Of a stretch of 64,000 nt of DNA, positions 19,571 through 28,820 are shown in pieces. The position numbers and the translations under genes were made by a program. Source of the stretch: Barrientosiimonas humi (GTDB lineage: Bacteria; Actinomycetota; Actinomycetes; Actinomycetales; Dermatophilaceae); NCBI RefSeq assembly GCF_006716095.1, contig NZ_VFOK01000001.1, forward strand, positions 1,581,375-1,645,374, in the 5' to 3' direction. Under the pieces are notes generated by a model. It did not search any database. It was not told the DNA's origin and saw only the letters and a list, made by a program, of their open reading frames with translations. How positions within the stretch are numbered: position 1 is the first letter of the stretch; every line of letters starts with the position of its first letter.

Positions 19571-21076
19571 ATGGCGCCCGCAGCGGGACGGCCGACGCGG
19601 ATCACGACCGATCGGGGCGGGGTGACAGGCGGTCGGCTCGACCTGCGCGCACGCATGGCGTGGCTGGCCCGCACCGTCCGGTGCGCGTCCGGCGACCCGG
19701 GCAACCAGCGGCAGGTCGACTTCGCGCGCCGGCTCACCGAGCGCGGCGTCAACGCCAGCAACTCCCGGATCTCGATGTGGGAGAACGGCCACCAGGCGAT
19801 GTCGCTGGAGGTCATGGGCGGCTACGAGCGGGTGCTCGACCTGACCCCCGCGCTGCTGCAGGCCACCGCGACCGCCCTGTCCCGGGGCGTACGTCGGCGC
19901 GGGCGGCTGCCCATCGCCGAGCCGCGCGGCGAGATCTCCCAGCTCGAGGGGCAGCGCCGCCTCGACGCGGTCTACGACGCGGCGATGCGCGGCACCTGCG
20001 TCGGCTCCGACTGGTTCGCGCTGGCGGCCTACTGGAACCGGGTCCCGACCGCGATGACGCCGGTGGCCATCGTGCGCCAGCTGATGCTCGTGCTCGTCGA
20101 CGAGGTCGCCCGCGCCGTCGGGCCGGCGTACACCACGCGCTACCAGGCGCTCGGCATGGTCATCGACCACCCGGTCTACTCCCCCATCGCCGTCGAGACG
20201 ATCCACGACTACGCCGTCGAGACCGGTGTCGACTCGGTGATGGACGTGCTCGGCGCGTTGGGCGAGTGCCAACCCAACATCGCCGTCACCCGCGAGCTCA
20301 TCTCGCTGGCCCGCACCGGGAACGGCCGGGTGCGCGCCGGCGCCGTCTACGCGCTCGAGACGTCGATGCTGCTGCGGGTGCTGCCGCAGGAGGCGCTCCC
20401 GCACGTGCAGCGGCTGACCCAGATGCTGCGCGCCGGCTCGGTGCAGGACCTGCGGCTGGCCGAGCGGCTGGTGCGTCAGCTGATCGAGCTGGGCGTGGTC
20501 GAGCGGCCCTCGCGGGTGCCACGCCCGGCTCCCGACCGGCGCGCCACCTCGAAGGTCGTGGCGCAGTACGTCACCCGCGCCCGCGAGGCCACCGGACTCC
20601 CGCAGGACCCGGTGCTGGTCAACCTGCTGGAGGAGGCGCACGGCCACGACCACCACCAGTACCGCCACCACGTCGCGCTGCTGCTCATGGCCTCGCCCTA
20701 CCGCCCCGCGCTCGCCGACCACGCCCTCACCGTCGCGCTCTCCGGGCCGACCGGGCACGAGGCCTACTGCGCCGCCTGGCTGCTCACCTACCTCGCGCAC
20801 CCCGAGCAGGACGCCGCCCTGCTCGCCGCGATCGCGAACGGCCCCGAGTCGCTGCGCTCGACCCTGCTCATGGCACGCACCCACGCGAGCCCCCTCCCGC
20901 CCGAGGTCGACCTGGTCGCGCTGCAGCCCGACACCTCCTCGGAGAGCCCGCTGGTCTACGCCGCCGGCATGTCGCAGCACCCGCTGCTCGCCACCTGGGC
21001 CGGCCAGAACAAGAACCCCTCGCTGCGCGAGCGCGCCCAGTGGTGGCAACGGCACGGCGGCGCCGTGCGCGAGTGA
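19571..21076 (+). CDS. Long XRE-type HTH protein with helical-repeat C-terminus
   Basis: A 501-residue protein of unknown role. Residues ~25-92 form an XRE/Cro-type helix-turn-helix domain; the recognition helix ends in NSRISMWENGHQAMS. The remaining ~400 residues are almost entirely helical, with regularly spaced Leu/Ala patterns resembling HEAT or TPR repeats. There is no kinase, nuclease or membrane signature. The ATG at 19571 has a strong GGAGG Shine-Dalgarno, unlike many leaderless neighbours, and a possible -10 (TACTTT, 19522-19527). It stands alone on the plus strand, convergent with the HAD gene across repeat array A. It may be a ligand-sensing regulator or a peptide-responsive sensor; neither is shown. 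Confidence 0.75.
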   Translation: MAPAAGRPTRITTDRGGVTGGRLDLRARMAWLARTVRCASGDPGNQRQVDFARRLTERGVNASNSRISMWENGHQAMSLEVMGGYERVLDLTPALLQATATALSRGVRRRGRLPIAEPRGEISQLEGQRRLDAVYDAAMRGTCVGSDWFALAAYWNRVPTAMTPVAIVRQLMLVLVDEVARAVGPAYTTRYQALGMVIDHPVYSPIAVETIHDYAVETGVDSVMDVLGALGECQPNIAVTRELISLARTGNGRVRAGAVYALETSMLLRVLPQEALPHVQRLTQMLRAGSVQDLRLAERLVRQLIELGVVERPSRVPRPAPDRRATSKVVAQYVTRAREATGLPQDPVLVNLLEEAHGHDHHQYRHHVALLLMASPYRPALADHALTVALSGPTGHEAYCAAWLLTYLAHPEQDAALLAAIANGPESLRSTLLMARTHASPLPPEVDLVALQPDTSSESPLVYAAGMSQHPLLATWAGQNKNPSLRERAQWWQRHGGAVRE

Positions 21077-21085
21077 GCGGCGCAC

Positions 21086-21375
21086 GCGCAGGCGGACCTC
21101 CGCGAGAACGTACGAGCGCCGCACCAGCGCACCCACCGCACCCTCCGGCGGACCACCGCCGAACCGTGCGCCCCACCGCACCCTCCGGCGGACCACCGCG
21201 ACAACGTACGACCGCCGCACCAGCGCACCCACCGCACCCTCAGGCGGACCTCCGCCGAACCGTGCGCCCCACCGCACCCTCCGGCGGACCTCCGCGAGAA
21301 CGTACGAGCGCCGCACCAGCGCACCTTCCGGCGGACCTCCGCCCCACCGCACCCCTCGGCGGACCACCGCGGGGG
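21086..21375. repeat. Hairpin-repeat array A
   Basis: About three and a half tandem units of ~96 bp between the convergent HTH and HAD genes. Each unit has two halves: one with GGCGGACCWCCGCG, then ACGTACGA; the other with CGGCGGACCACCGCCG, then AACCGTGCGCCCC. The second half is a near-perfect hairpin (CGGCGG/CCGCCG, 4-nt loop; first copy 21146-21161). The same family recurs at 28502-28820 and 30212-30540. No open reading frame here has normal protein character. Confidence 0.85.
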
Positions 21376-21384
21376 CGTGCGCGG

Positions 21385-22173
21385 CTACTGCGGGAGGTCG
21401 AGGCCGCGGGCGCGCAGGTCCTCGCGCAGGTGGCCGGGCCCGGTGAACAGGATGGCGTCCAGGCCGGCCTCCTCGGCGGCCTGCACGTTGGCCGGGGAGT
21501 CGTCGACGAAGATCGCGTCGTCGAGGCTGCCGAGGTGGCGCATCCGCTCGCCGAGGATCTGGAAGATCTCGGCGTCGGGCTTGGCTACGCCCTCCTCGCC
21601 GGAGACGACGATGTCCTCGAACAGGTCGAGGAAGTCGAAGCGGTCGAGCGCCGCCGGGAACAGCTCGGCCGACCAGTTCGTCAGGGCGACGACCGGTACG
21701 CCCGAGGCGTGCACGTCGCGCAGCACCGCCACGGTGTCGTCGATGGCGCTGACCAGGGAGGCGTCGAAGTTGGCGCGGTAGCCCGCGATCTCCTCGGCGA
21801 GCTCGGGGTGGCGCTCGATGGCGGCCGCCTCGGCCTCGGCCCAGGGGCGGCCGGCGTCCTGCTCGTGGTTCCACCGGGCGAAGTCGAACTCCGGGTTCGC
21901 CAGGAACGCCGCAGCCCGCTCCTCCCCGACAGCCGCGGCGACGGCGGCCATCGGGTCCCAGCGGATCAGCACGTTGCCGAGGTCGAACACCACCGCGTCG
22001 ACCGCGCTCGGCGCCAGTCGCGGGTCCTGCAGCAGCTCGTCGCCCGTCGGGTCGTTCGAGGTGGGGTTGTACGTCGTCGGCTCGGGCGTCGAGGTGTCGT
22101 CCTGCGCAGCGTCGGTGCTCGTGCTGCGCAGGTGGTCGCTGTGCTGGCGGTCAGCGGGCATGGCCCCACCCAA
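21385..22173 (-). CDS. HAD-superfamily phosphatase (YihX-like)
   Basis: A 262-residue HAD hydrolase. Motif I is VVFDLGNVLIRWD, where the nucleophile Asp is followed by Gly-Asn as in YihX-type sugar-phosphate phosphatases. Motif II is VVALTNWS, motif III is the AKPDAEIF lysine, and motif IV is IFVDDSPAN. The cap is small and helical (subfamily IA). The first ~57 residues are Ser/Thr/Asp-rich and not part of the fold, so Met5 or a later start is possible. The substrate is unknown. It is convergent with the HTH gene and separated from priA by 166 bp. Confidence 0.85.
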   Translation of the reverse strand: MGGAMPADRQHSDHLRSTSTDAAQDDTSTPEPTTYNPTSNDPTGDELLQDPRLAPSAVDAVVFDLGNVLIRWDPMAAVAAAVGEERAAAFLANPEFDFARWNHEQDAGRPWAEAEAAAIERHPELAEEIAGYRANFDASLVSAIDDTVAVLRDVHASGVPVVALTNWSAELFPAALDRFDFLDLFEDIVVSGEEGVAKPDAEIFQILGERMRHLGSLDDAIFVDDSPANVQAAEEAGLDAILFTGPGHLREDLRARGLDLPQ

Positions 22174-22252
22174 TCAGGCGGGTCGACCCCGGCCTGGCTC
22201 GCCCCCGTCCCGCGCCCGGCACCCACACGCCCCGTCCCGCTCGTGCCGGACC

Positions 22253-22312
22253 ACCCGTGCCGCGCCACCCCTGCCGCGCCACCCCTGCCGCGCCACCCGT
22301 GCCGCGGCGTCC
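22253..22312. repeat. 15-bp tandem repeat upstream of the HAD gene
   Basis: Four degenerate copies of a 15-bp unit (CGCGCCACCCCTGC plus one base) between the priA stop and the HAD gene start. They would sit in the promoter or leader region of the HAD gene. Confidence 0.7.
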
Positions 22313-22339
22313 CGTTGTCGCGTCGGGCGCGGCCGCACC

Positions 22340-24619
22340 TCACAGCCACTTCGGGTCCGGGTCCACCCGGATCTGCAGGCTCCCCGACTCCTTGCGGGCG
22401 CTACGGGTCGCGCGCAGCTCGCGCAGCAACCGGGCTGCGGCGGCACCACTCGCCGGATCGGTGCGCAGCAGCGCACGGACGGCCGCACCGCCACCACCGC
22501 CACCACCAACACCAGCACCACCACCGGCGCCGACAGCACTGCCAGCAGCACCACCGGCCGCGTCATCGCCCCCGGCCCGCTCGACGTCACCACCAGCGCC
22601 ACCACCGCTGCCACCGGGTGCACCGCCGCCACCAGCCGCACCGCCGCCACCCGCCGTACCGCCGTCACCCCGCACCCCCGGCAGCTCCAGCGGACCGATC
22701 ACCTCCAGCTCGATCTCGGCACGCTCGCGCGCCCCCTGCTGCAGCGACTCCAACGCCGCCTGCACGACCCTGCGGGGGCCGGACAGCATGGCCATCCAGA
22801 CCGCCGGGGGTTGCTGCAGCGCGCGGCGGTCGGCCAGCTCGCGCTCGGCGAGCCACGCCGGGGCGCTGCGCACCAGCGCCTCGACCGCGGGGACCGTCGC
22901 GTGCGCGGGGGCGCCGGCCAGCACCACCGCTCCCCCGCGGTCACGGGGGCGGGTCAGCGCGGCGGCCGACGTCCAGCGCCGGAACGCCTCGCTGGAGGCG
23001 TCGAGCGCCGGACGGTCCAGCAGCGCCCAGGCGTCGAGCAGCAGCGTCGCGGCATAGCCGGACGCCGCCACCGGCTCGGCGCCCGGGGTGCTGACCACGA
23101 GCGCGGGACGTTCGCCGACCTCGGGCGACTCGACGTCGCCTCCGGCCCGCAGCACCGGGACGCCGGGGAAGGCCCGGCCCAGCTCCTCGGCGGTGCGCGC
23201 GGACCCGACGACGGTCGAGCGCAGCGCGGTGTCGCCGCAGGTCGGGCACTCGCGCCGGCCGGGGTTGCGACCGCACCAGCGGCAGTGCGGCTGCTCGTCG
23301 GTGGCCGACAGCACGAGCGGGCCGCCGCACGTGGGGCAGCGCGCCGGGCGGCGGCAGGTGCGGCAGGCCAGCGCCGGCAGATATCCCCGCCGCGGCACCT
23401 GCACCAGCACCGGCCCGTGCTCGAGCGCCCGCTTGGCGGTCTGCCAGGCGGCGGTCGGCAGATGCGCGCGCGCCGCCGGACCGTGCCGCTCGACGTCGAG
23501 ATCTTCGCCTGCGACCCGCACCGGTGGCCCGAGGCGACTGCCCCGCGGCGGCTCGACGGCCCGCACCGAGCCCGCCTCGAGCCACGCCTGCACCGGCACC
23601 GAGCGGCTGTGCCCGCCCAGCACCAGCGCGGCCCCGGACTGCTCGGCCCGCAGCCGCAGCACCTCGCGGGCGTGCGGGTAGGGGGCGCGCGGCTCGTCGA
23701 ACGCGTCGTCACCGTCGTCCCAGCAGGCCACCAGCCCCAGGTCGTGCACCGGCGCGAACGCCGCGGCCCGGGTGCCGATCACGCAGCGCACGTGGCCGCG
23801 CAGCACCTTGAGCCAGGCGGTGTAGCGCGCCTGGGCGCCCTGGTCGGCGGTGAGCGCGACGTGCTGCCCCGCGCCCAGCTGCGCCCGCAGCGCCGCGTCG
23901 AGCCGCGCCACGTCGCGCCCGTCGGGCACCAGCACCAGCACGCCCCGGCCGGCGGCCAGCGCGGCGTGCGCCAGCTCGGCCAGGCAGGCCGGCCAGTCGC
24001 GTGGGTCGGCGGGGTCCTCCGGGTCGGGCGCCCCCGGGGCGCAGGTCCAGCTCGCCGCCGGCGCGCCGCCCTCGGCGACCCGCCGCAGCAGCGCCGGACC
24101 CGCGGGATAACCGGCCCAGCGCACCGGCTCGGACGGCTCCAGCGCCGGTGGCTCACCCTCCGCAGCGAGCGCCTGCTCGGCGCGCGCGTGCCGCGGCGGC
24201 ACGGCGAGGCGCAGCACATCCCCCACCGTGCCGGCGTAGCGCTCGGCCACCGCGGTGGCCAGCCGCAGCAGCTGCGGGGTGAGCACCGGCTCGGGGCTGA
24301 CCACCCGCCGCAGCGGCGCGAGCCGGCCCTCGTGCTCGGCGTCGGACCGCCGCTCCACGACGAAGCCCCCGACGTCCTGCCCGGCGAAGCGGACCTTGAC
24401 CCGGGCCCCGGGCACGGCGACGTCGCTCAGGTCGGCGAGGACGGCGTACTCGAACGGGCGGTCGAGGTGCGCGAGCCCGGTGTCGACGAGCACGGCGGCC
24501 ACCGGGTCGACCTCGGCGAGCGTCACGCCGGACGTGGGCCGCGGCGGTCGGCGCGGGGCAGACGCGACCGGCAGGGCCAGCTGCTGCTGACCCTGCCGGT
24601 CGTCGTCGTTCGTGCTCAC
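22340..24619 (-). CDS. priA: Primosomal protein PriA, helicase motifs degenerate
   Basis: PriA restarts stalled replication forks. The 759 residues keep the 3'-DNA-binding domain (~30-135), the zinc-binding region with eight cysteines (CRTCRRPARCPTC, CRWCGRNPGRRECPTC) and the C-terminal domain (ELEVIGPLELP). The Walker A Gly-Lys-Thr is absent: CAPGAPDP occupies its place. The DEAH box reads DDGDD. Loss of helicase motifs is common in actinobacterial PriA, which probably acts as a structural restart factor. A Gly-rich insert (residues ~649-713, 22481-22675) separates the last conserved strands. The gene lies 71 nt after the metK stop. Confidence 0.93.
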   Translation of the reverse strand: MSTNDDDRQGQQQLALPVASAPRRPPRPTSGVTLAEVDPVAAVLVDTGLAHLDRPFEYAVLADLSDVAVPGARVKVRFAGQDVGGFVVERRSDAEHEGRLAPLRRVVSPEPVLTPQLLRLATAVAERYAGTVGDVLRLAVPPRHARAEQALAAEGEPPALEPSEPVRWAGYPAGPALLRRVAEGGAPAASWTCAPGAPDPEDPADPRDWPACLAELAHAALAAGRGVLVLVPDGRDVARLDAALRAQLGAGQHVALTADQGAQARYTAWLKVLRGHVRCVIGTRAAAFAPVHDLGLVACWDDGDDAFDEPRAPYPHAREVLRLRAEQSGAALVLGGHSRSVPVQAWLEAGSVRAVEPPRGSRLGPPVRVAGEDLDVERHGPAARAHLPTAAWQTAKRALEHGPVLVQVPRRGYLPALACRTCRRPARCPTCGGPLVLSATDEQPHCRWCGRNPGRRECPTCGDTALRSTVVGSARTAEELGRAFPGVPVLRAGGDVESPEVGERPALVVSTPGAEPVAASGYAATLLLDAWALLDRPALDASSEAFRRWTSAAALTRPRDRGGAVVLAGAPAHATVPAVEALVRSAPAWLAERELADRRALQQPPAVWMAMLSGPRRVVQAALESLQQGARERAEIELEVIGPLELPGVRGDGGTAGGGGAAGGGGAPGGSGGGAGGDVERAGGDDAAGGAAGSAVGAGGGAGVGGGGGGGAAVRALLRTDPASGAAAARLLRELRATRSARKESGSLQIRVDPDPKWL

Positions 24620-24690
24620 CCGGACGTTCTACCGCCTGCCACCGACAGGGCCCGTCAGGGGTGGTGCCTCGGGGGCGCCGTCGGGCTCGG

Positions 24691-25911
24691 TCAGCCCTTG
24701 ACGGCCTTCTGCAGCGCCTCGACCTTGTCGGTGCGCTCCCACGGGAAGGCGCCCTCGACGCCCTCGGCGCTGGTGCGCCCGAAGTGGCCGTACGCCGCCG
24801 TCGGCTTGTAGATCGGGCGCAGCAGGTCCAGCTCGTGGATCAGCGCGGCCGGCCGCAGGTCGAACACCGACGTGATGGCCTGCTGGATCTTCTCCAGCGG
24901 GGCGGTCTCGGTGCCGAAGCACTCGACGTACAGACCCACCGGCTGCGCCTTGCCGATGGCATAGGCGACCTGCACCTCGCAGCGGCGCGCGAGGCCGGCC
25001 GCGACGACGTTCTTGGCGACCCAGCGCATGGTGTACGCCGCGGACCGGTCGACCTTCGAGGGGTCCTTGCCCGAGAACGCACCGCCGCCGTGACGGGCCA
25101 TGCCGCCGTAGGTGTCGACGATGATCTTGCGGCCGGTGAGGCCGGCGTCGCCCATCGGGCCACCGATCACGAACTTGCCGGTGGGGTTGATGAACTTGTT
25201 GTAGTCGCTGGTGTCCAGCTCGACACCGCTGGAGGCGAGCTCCTCCAGCACCGGCGAGAACACGTGCTTCTCGATGTCGGGGGCGAGCATCGAGTCCAGG
25301 TTGATGTCCTCGGCGTGCTGGGTCGAGAGCACCACGGCGTCCAGCTTGACCGCCTTGTCACCTTCGTACGCGATCGTCACCTGGGTCTTCCCGTCCGGAC
25401 GCAGGTAGGGCAGCGTGCCGTCGTTGCGCACCTGGGTGAGCCGCTCGGACAGGCGGTGCGCCAGGTGGATCGGCAGCGGCATCAGCTCGGCGGTGTCGTC
25501 GCAGGCGTAGCCGAACATCAGGCCCTGGTCGCCGGCGCCCTGGGCGTCCAGCGGGTCCTCGTTGGACCCGGTGCGGTGCTCGTGGGCGGTGTTCACGCCC
25601 TGGGCGATGTCGGGCGACTGCTGCCCGATGGAGATCGACACGCCGCAGGAGTGGCCGTCGTAGCCCTTGGCCGAGGAGTCGTAGCCGATGCCCACGATCG
25701 TGTCGCGCACGATCTGCGCGATCGGCACGTAGCCGGTGGTGCTGACCTCGCCGGCCACGTGGGCCAGGCCGGTGGTGACCATGGTCTCCACCGCCACCCG
25801 AGCCGTGGGGTCCTGGACGAGCATCGCGTCGAGGATCGAGTCGCTGATCTGGTCGCAGATCTTGTCGGGGTGGCCCTCGGTGACGGACTCGGACGTGAAG
25901 AGACGTGCCAC
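24691..25911 (-). CDS. metK: S-adenosylmethionine synthetase
   Basis: MetK makes SAM from methionine and ATP in the cytosol. The 406 residues are very well conserved: [17 protein letters not shown] (ATP/Mg site, ~8-24), [12 protein letters not shown] (~125-136), the [20 protein letters not shown] block and the P-loop-like [22 protein letters not shown] at 25911 gives the family N-terminus ([13 protein letters not shown]) and has GGAG 5 nt upstream. It lies 89 nt after coaBC; no known SAM riboswitch motif was recognised in that gap. Confidence 0.98.
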   Translation of the reverse strand: MARLFTSESVTEGHPDKICDQISDSILDAMLVQDPTARVAVETMVTTGLAHVAGEVSTTGYVPIAQIVRDTIVGIGYDSSAKGYDGHSCGVSISIGQQSPDIAQGVNTAHEHRTGSNEDPLDAQGAGDQGLMFGYACDDTAELMPLPIHLAHRLSERLTQVRNDGTLPYLRPDGKTQVTIAYEGDKAVKLDAVVLSTQHAEDINLDSMLAPDIEKHVFSPVLEELASSGVELDTSDYNKFINPTGKFVIGGPMGDAGLTGRKIIVDTYGGMARHGGGAFSGKDPSKVDRSAAYTMRWVAKNVVAAGLARRCEVQVAYAIGKAQPVGLYVECFGTETAPLEKIQQAITSVFDLRPAALIHELDLLRPIYKPTAAYGHFGRTSAEGVEGAFPWERTDKVEALQKAVKG

Positions 25912-26000
25912 GGAAACTCCTGTTCGGTGTGCAGCGGCTGCTGGCTTCAGGGCGTGCCCGGGCGCGGTCGAACCGCCGCCGGGCGCGTTGGCTCGTGAGT

Positions 26001-27236
26001 CTAGGGCGCGGCGCGCATCGCCACGACGGCGTCCCACACCGCGGCGGCGACGGCCGACTTGTCGGCCGGACCGACGGTGCGTACGTCCTCGCTGCCTCGG
26101 CGCAGCAGGTGCACCGTGCTGATGTCCTGGCCGAACGTCACCCCCTCGCCGACCTCGTTGGCGACGAGCAGGTCGCAGCCCTTGCGCTCGAGCTTCTCGC
26201 GGGCGTAGCTGAGCAGGTCGCCGTGCTCGTCGCCCGTCTCGGCGGCGAACCCGACGATGACCGGCGCGCTCGCCGGCCCGCGCTGCTGCACCAGCTCGAC
26301 GAGGATGTCGGGGTTGCGCACCAGCTCGATGGTCGGGGCGGCGTCGGGGTCGGCCGGGTCGTGGGTCTTCTTGATCTTCGACGTCGCGCGCTCCGCCGGC
26401 CGGAAGTCGGCCACGGCGGCCGCCATCACGACCGCGTCGGCGCCCGCGGCCCGGGCGAGCATCGCGTCGCGCAGCTCCAGGGCCGACTCGACCGTGACCA
26501 CCTCGACCCCGGGGGGCGCGGGGCGCTCGGTGGTCGAGACCAGGGTCACCCGGGCGCCGCGCGCGGCGGCGTCGGCGGCGAGGGCGTACCCCTGCTTGCC
26601 GCTGGAGCGGTTGCCGAGGTAACGCACCGGATCGAGCGCCTCGCGGGTGCCTCCCGCCGAGATCAGCACGTGGCAGCCGGACAGGTCGCCGGTCGCGCCC
26701 GGCCGCGCCTGGTCGCCGACGGCCGCGAGGGCGTACGCCGCGATCTCGTCGGGCTCGGCCAGGCGCCCGGGACCGGAGTCGGCGCCGGTGAGGCGGCCGC
26801 TCGCGGGGTCCATCACGTGCACGCCGCGCTCGCGCAGCGTCGCCACGTTGGCCTGGGTGGCCGGGTGCAGCCACATCTCGGTGTGCATCGCCGGGGCGAG
26901 CACGACCGGGCAGCGCGCCGTCAGCAGGGTGTTGGTGAGCAGGTCGTCGGCCATGCCGTGCGCGGCCTTGGCGAGGACGTCGGCGGTGGCCGGGGCCACC
27001 ACGACGAGGTCGGCCGACTGGCCGAGCCGCACGTGCGGCACCTCGTGGACCTGCTCGAACACCTCGTGCTGCGCGGGCCGGCCGGACAGCGCCGCCCAGG
27101 TGGCCTCGCCGACGAAGTTCAGCGACGCCGCCGTGGGAACGACGGTGACGTCGTGCCCGGACTCGGTGAACCGGCGCAGCAGCGAGCAGGCCTTGTAGGC
27201 AGCGATGCCGCCGCTGACGCCGAGGACGATGCGCAT
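26001..27236 (-). CDS. coaBC: Bifunctional PPC decarboxylase / PPC synthetase
   Basis: CoaBC carries out two steps of coenzyme A synthesis: CoaB joins cysteine to phosphopantothenate and CoaC decarboxylates the product. The N-terminal flavoprotein domain (~1-180) shows [14 protein letters not shown], the active-site His in EVPHVRLGQ and PAMHTEMW. The C-terminal ligase (~185-411) shows [30 protein letters not shown] and KIKK. Length (411 residues) is normal. ATG at 27236, 23 nt after rpoZ. Confidence 0.97.
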   Translation of the reverse strand: MRIVLGVSGGIAAYKACSLLRRFTESGHDVTVVPTAASLNFVGEATWAALSGRPAQHEVFEQVHEVPHVRLGQSADLVVVAPATADVLAKAAHGMADDLLTNTLLTARCPVVLAPAMHTEMWLHPATQANVATLRERGVHVMDPASGRLTGADSGPGRLAEPDEIAAYALAAVGDQARPGATGDLSGCHVLISAGGTREALDPVRYLGNRSSGKQGYALAADAAARGARVTLVSTTERPAPPGVEVVTVESALELRDAMLARAAGADAVVMAAAVADFRPAERATSKIKKTHDPADPDAAPTIELVRNPDILVELVQQRGPASAPVIVGFAAETGDEHGDLLSYAREKLERKGCDLLVANEVGEGVTFGQDISTVHLLRRGSEDVRTVGPADKSAVAAAVWDAVVAMRAAP

Positions 27237-27259
27237 GGGGTGGCAGGCCGAGCCGAGGC

Positions 27260-27523
27260 TCAGGCTTCCTGGCGCTCCATGGTCAGCAGGCGGTCGTTGA
27301 TCTCGCGCAGCGCGACCGACAGCGGCTTGTCGTTGACCTGGGAGTCGACCAGCGGGCCGACGTACTCCAGCAGCCCCTCGGACAGCTGGGAGTAGTAGGC
27401 GTTGATCTGCCGCGCGCGCTTGGCGGAGTAGATGACCAGGGCGTACTTGCTGTCGGCGACCTCGAGCAGGTCGTCGATCGGCGGGTTGGTGATGCCCTCG
27501 GGGGCGGCCTTCGTTCCAGACAC
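27260..27523 (-). CDS. rpoZ: RNA polymerase omega subunit
   Basis: Omega helps assemble RNA polymerase by clamping the beta-prime subunit. The 87-residue protein has the conserved core [31 protein letters not shown] (residues ~14-44). GTG at 27523 is the start. Its position between gmk and coaBC is conserved across bacteria. Confidence 0.97.
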   Translation of the reverse strand: MSGTKAAPEGITNPPIDDLLEVADSKYALVIYSAKRARQINAYYSQLSEGLLEYVGPLVDSQVNDKPLSVALREINDRLLTMERQEA

Positions 27524-27531
27524 AGGCGTGC

Positions 27532-28107
27532 TCAGCTCTCGTTGATCGCGGGGTTTCGCATCAATGATACGAGTTCTTCGGCTGCGCGCCGAACGTCGTC
27601 GTTGACGATGGTGGTGTCGAACTCCGGCTGGGCCGCCAGCTCCTCGCGCGCGGTGCGCAGCCGCACCTCGCGCTCCTCGGCGCTCTCGGTGCCGCGGCCG
27701 ACGAGCCGGCGCACCAGCTCCTCCCAGCTGGGCGGGGCCAGGAAGACGAGGTACGCCTCGGGCATCCGGGCGCGCACCTGCCGCGCCCCCTGCAGGTCGA
27801 TCTCCAGCAACGGCAGCCGGCCGGAGGCGATGGCGTCGAGGACGGGCTGGCGCGGCGTGCCGTACGACGCGCGGCCGTGCACGACCGCCGACTCCAGCAG
27901 CTGCCCCTCCCGGTCGAGGCGCTCGAACTCGGCGTCGGTGACGAAGTGGTAGTGGACGCCGTCGACCTCACCGGGGCGTGGCCGGCGGGTGGTCAGCGAC
28001 ACCGACAGCCAGACCTCGGGGAAGTTGTCGCGGATGTAGGCGGCGACGGTGCCCTTGCCCACCGCGGTCGGGCCGGCGAGCACGACGAGGGGATGACGCG
28101 CGTTCAC
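27532..28107 (-). CDS. gmk: Guanylate kinase
   Basis: Gmk phosphorylates GMP to GDP. The 191 residues show the P-loop [10 protein letters not shown] (~12-21), the GMP-binding segment [22 protein letters not shown] (~36-57) and the [12 protein letters not shown] strand. GTG at 28107 lies 3 nt after the mihF stop; the mihF-gmk pair is typical of actinobacteria. Confidence 0.97.
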   Translation of the reverse strand: MNARHPLVVLAGPTAVGKGTVAAYIRDNFPEVWLSVSLTTRRPRPGEVDGVHYHFVTDAEFERLDREGQLLESAVVHGRASYGTPRQPVLDAIASGRLPLLEIDLQGARQVRARMPEAYLVFLAPPSWEELVRRLVGRGTESAEEREVRLRTAREELAAQPEFDTTIVNDDVRRAAEELVSLMRNPAINES

Positions 28108-28110
28108 GGG

Positions 28111-28428
28111 TCAGTTCTGCTCGAACCGCTCGATGAGCGCCGCGGCCTGGTTGGCGCCGATGCCGCGCACGCGCCGGGACTCCGAGATGCCGATGTCGGC
28201 CATGATCTGGCGCGCCCGCACCCGACCCACGCCGGGCATCGACTCCAGCAGCGCCGACACCTTCATCTTGCCGATGACCTCGTCGGTCTTGCCGGCCTCG
28301 ATGACCTCGCGCAGCGAACCCTGGGCGTACTTCAGCCGGTTCTTGACCGCCGCGCGCTCCCGCCGCACCCGAGCCGCCTTGGCCAGCGCCTCCGCGCGTT
28401 GCTCGGGGGTGAGCGGAGGTAGGGCCAC
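28111..28428 (-). CDS. mihF: Actinobacterial integration host factor
   Basis: MihF is a small nucleoid-associated DNA-binding protein of actinobacteria, unrelated in fold to IHF of proteobacteria. The 105 residues carry the helix-rich N-terminus (LTPEQRAEALAKAARVRRERA) and the S13/H2TH-like DNA-binding region ESMPGVGRVRARQIMADIGI. GTG at 28428 is preferred over the in-frame ATG at 28458 because GAGGAG precedes it by 6 nt and homologues start with ALPPLTPEQR. It is the first gene of the mihF-gmk-rpoZ-coaBC-metK-priA run. Confidence 0.95.
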   Translation of the reverse strand: MALPPLTPEQRAEALAKAARVRRERAAVKNRLKYAQGSLREVIEAGKTDEVIGKMKVSALLESMPGVGRVRARQIMADIGISESRRVRGIGANQAAALIERFEQN

Positions 28429-28491
28429 GGGATCTCCTCGGTCGGGCACGGCTGCCACCCCGGCAGACGGGTGGGCGGGCGGTTCTGAGTG

Positions 28492-28521
28492 AACCTAGCG
28501 AGTCGCCGGGGCGGTCGGCAA
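28492..28521 (-). promoter_or_regulatory. Probable promoter of mihF-gmk-rpoZ
   Basis: Minus-strand TTGCCG (28521-28516), an 18-nt spacer and TAGGTT (28497-28492) form a plausible housekeeping-sigma promoter. It ends about 64 nt upstream of the mihF GTG and abuts repeat array B. Confidence 0.5.
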
Positions 28522-28820
28522 CGCGGGGAGCGCACGCTGCGGCGGAGGACCGCGAAGGCGTGGGAGCCCGGCGCCCGCACCCTCCGGCGGACCACCGCCG
28601 AACCGTGCGCCCTGGCGCACCATGCAGCGGAGGACCGCGAAGGCGTACGAGCCCCGCGCACGCACCCTCCGGCGGACCACCGCCGAACCGTGCGCCCTGC
28701 CGCACCATGCAGCGGAGGACCGCGAGACCGTACGCCTGCCGCACCCCCTTGCGGTCCACCGCCGACCCGTGCGCCCTGGCGCACCCTCTATCGGAGGACC
28801 GCGAAGGCGTACGGCCCGTC
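28502..28820. repeat. Hairpin-repeat array B
   Basis: About four alternating half-units. One is GCACCCTCCGGCGGACCACC followed by GCCGAACCGTGCGCCCT; it folds as CGGCGG/CCGCCG (28585-28600 and 28670-28685). The other is GCAGCGGAGGACCGCGAAGG followed by CGTACGAG, folding as GCGG/CCGC. The array fills the space between the stop of the DUF559-like gene and the mihF promoter. No credible protein is encoded. Confidence 0.85.

Noticed and set aside
25912-26000. SAM riboswitch or other leader RNA before metK
   Set aside because: The gap is only 89 nt, inside an operon, and shows none of the conserved SAM-I to SAM-IV core blocks.
26860-26890. CoaBC motif PAMHTEMW with His where other bacteria have Asn
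   Set aside because: This variant is usual in actinobacterial CoaBC, so it is not a defect.
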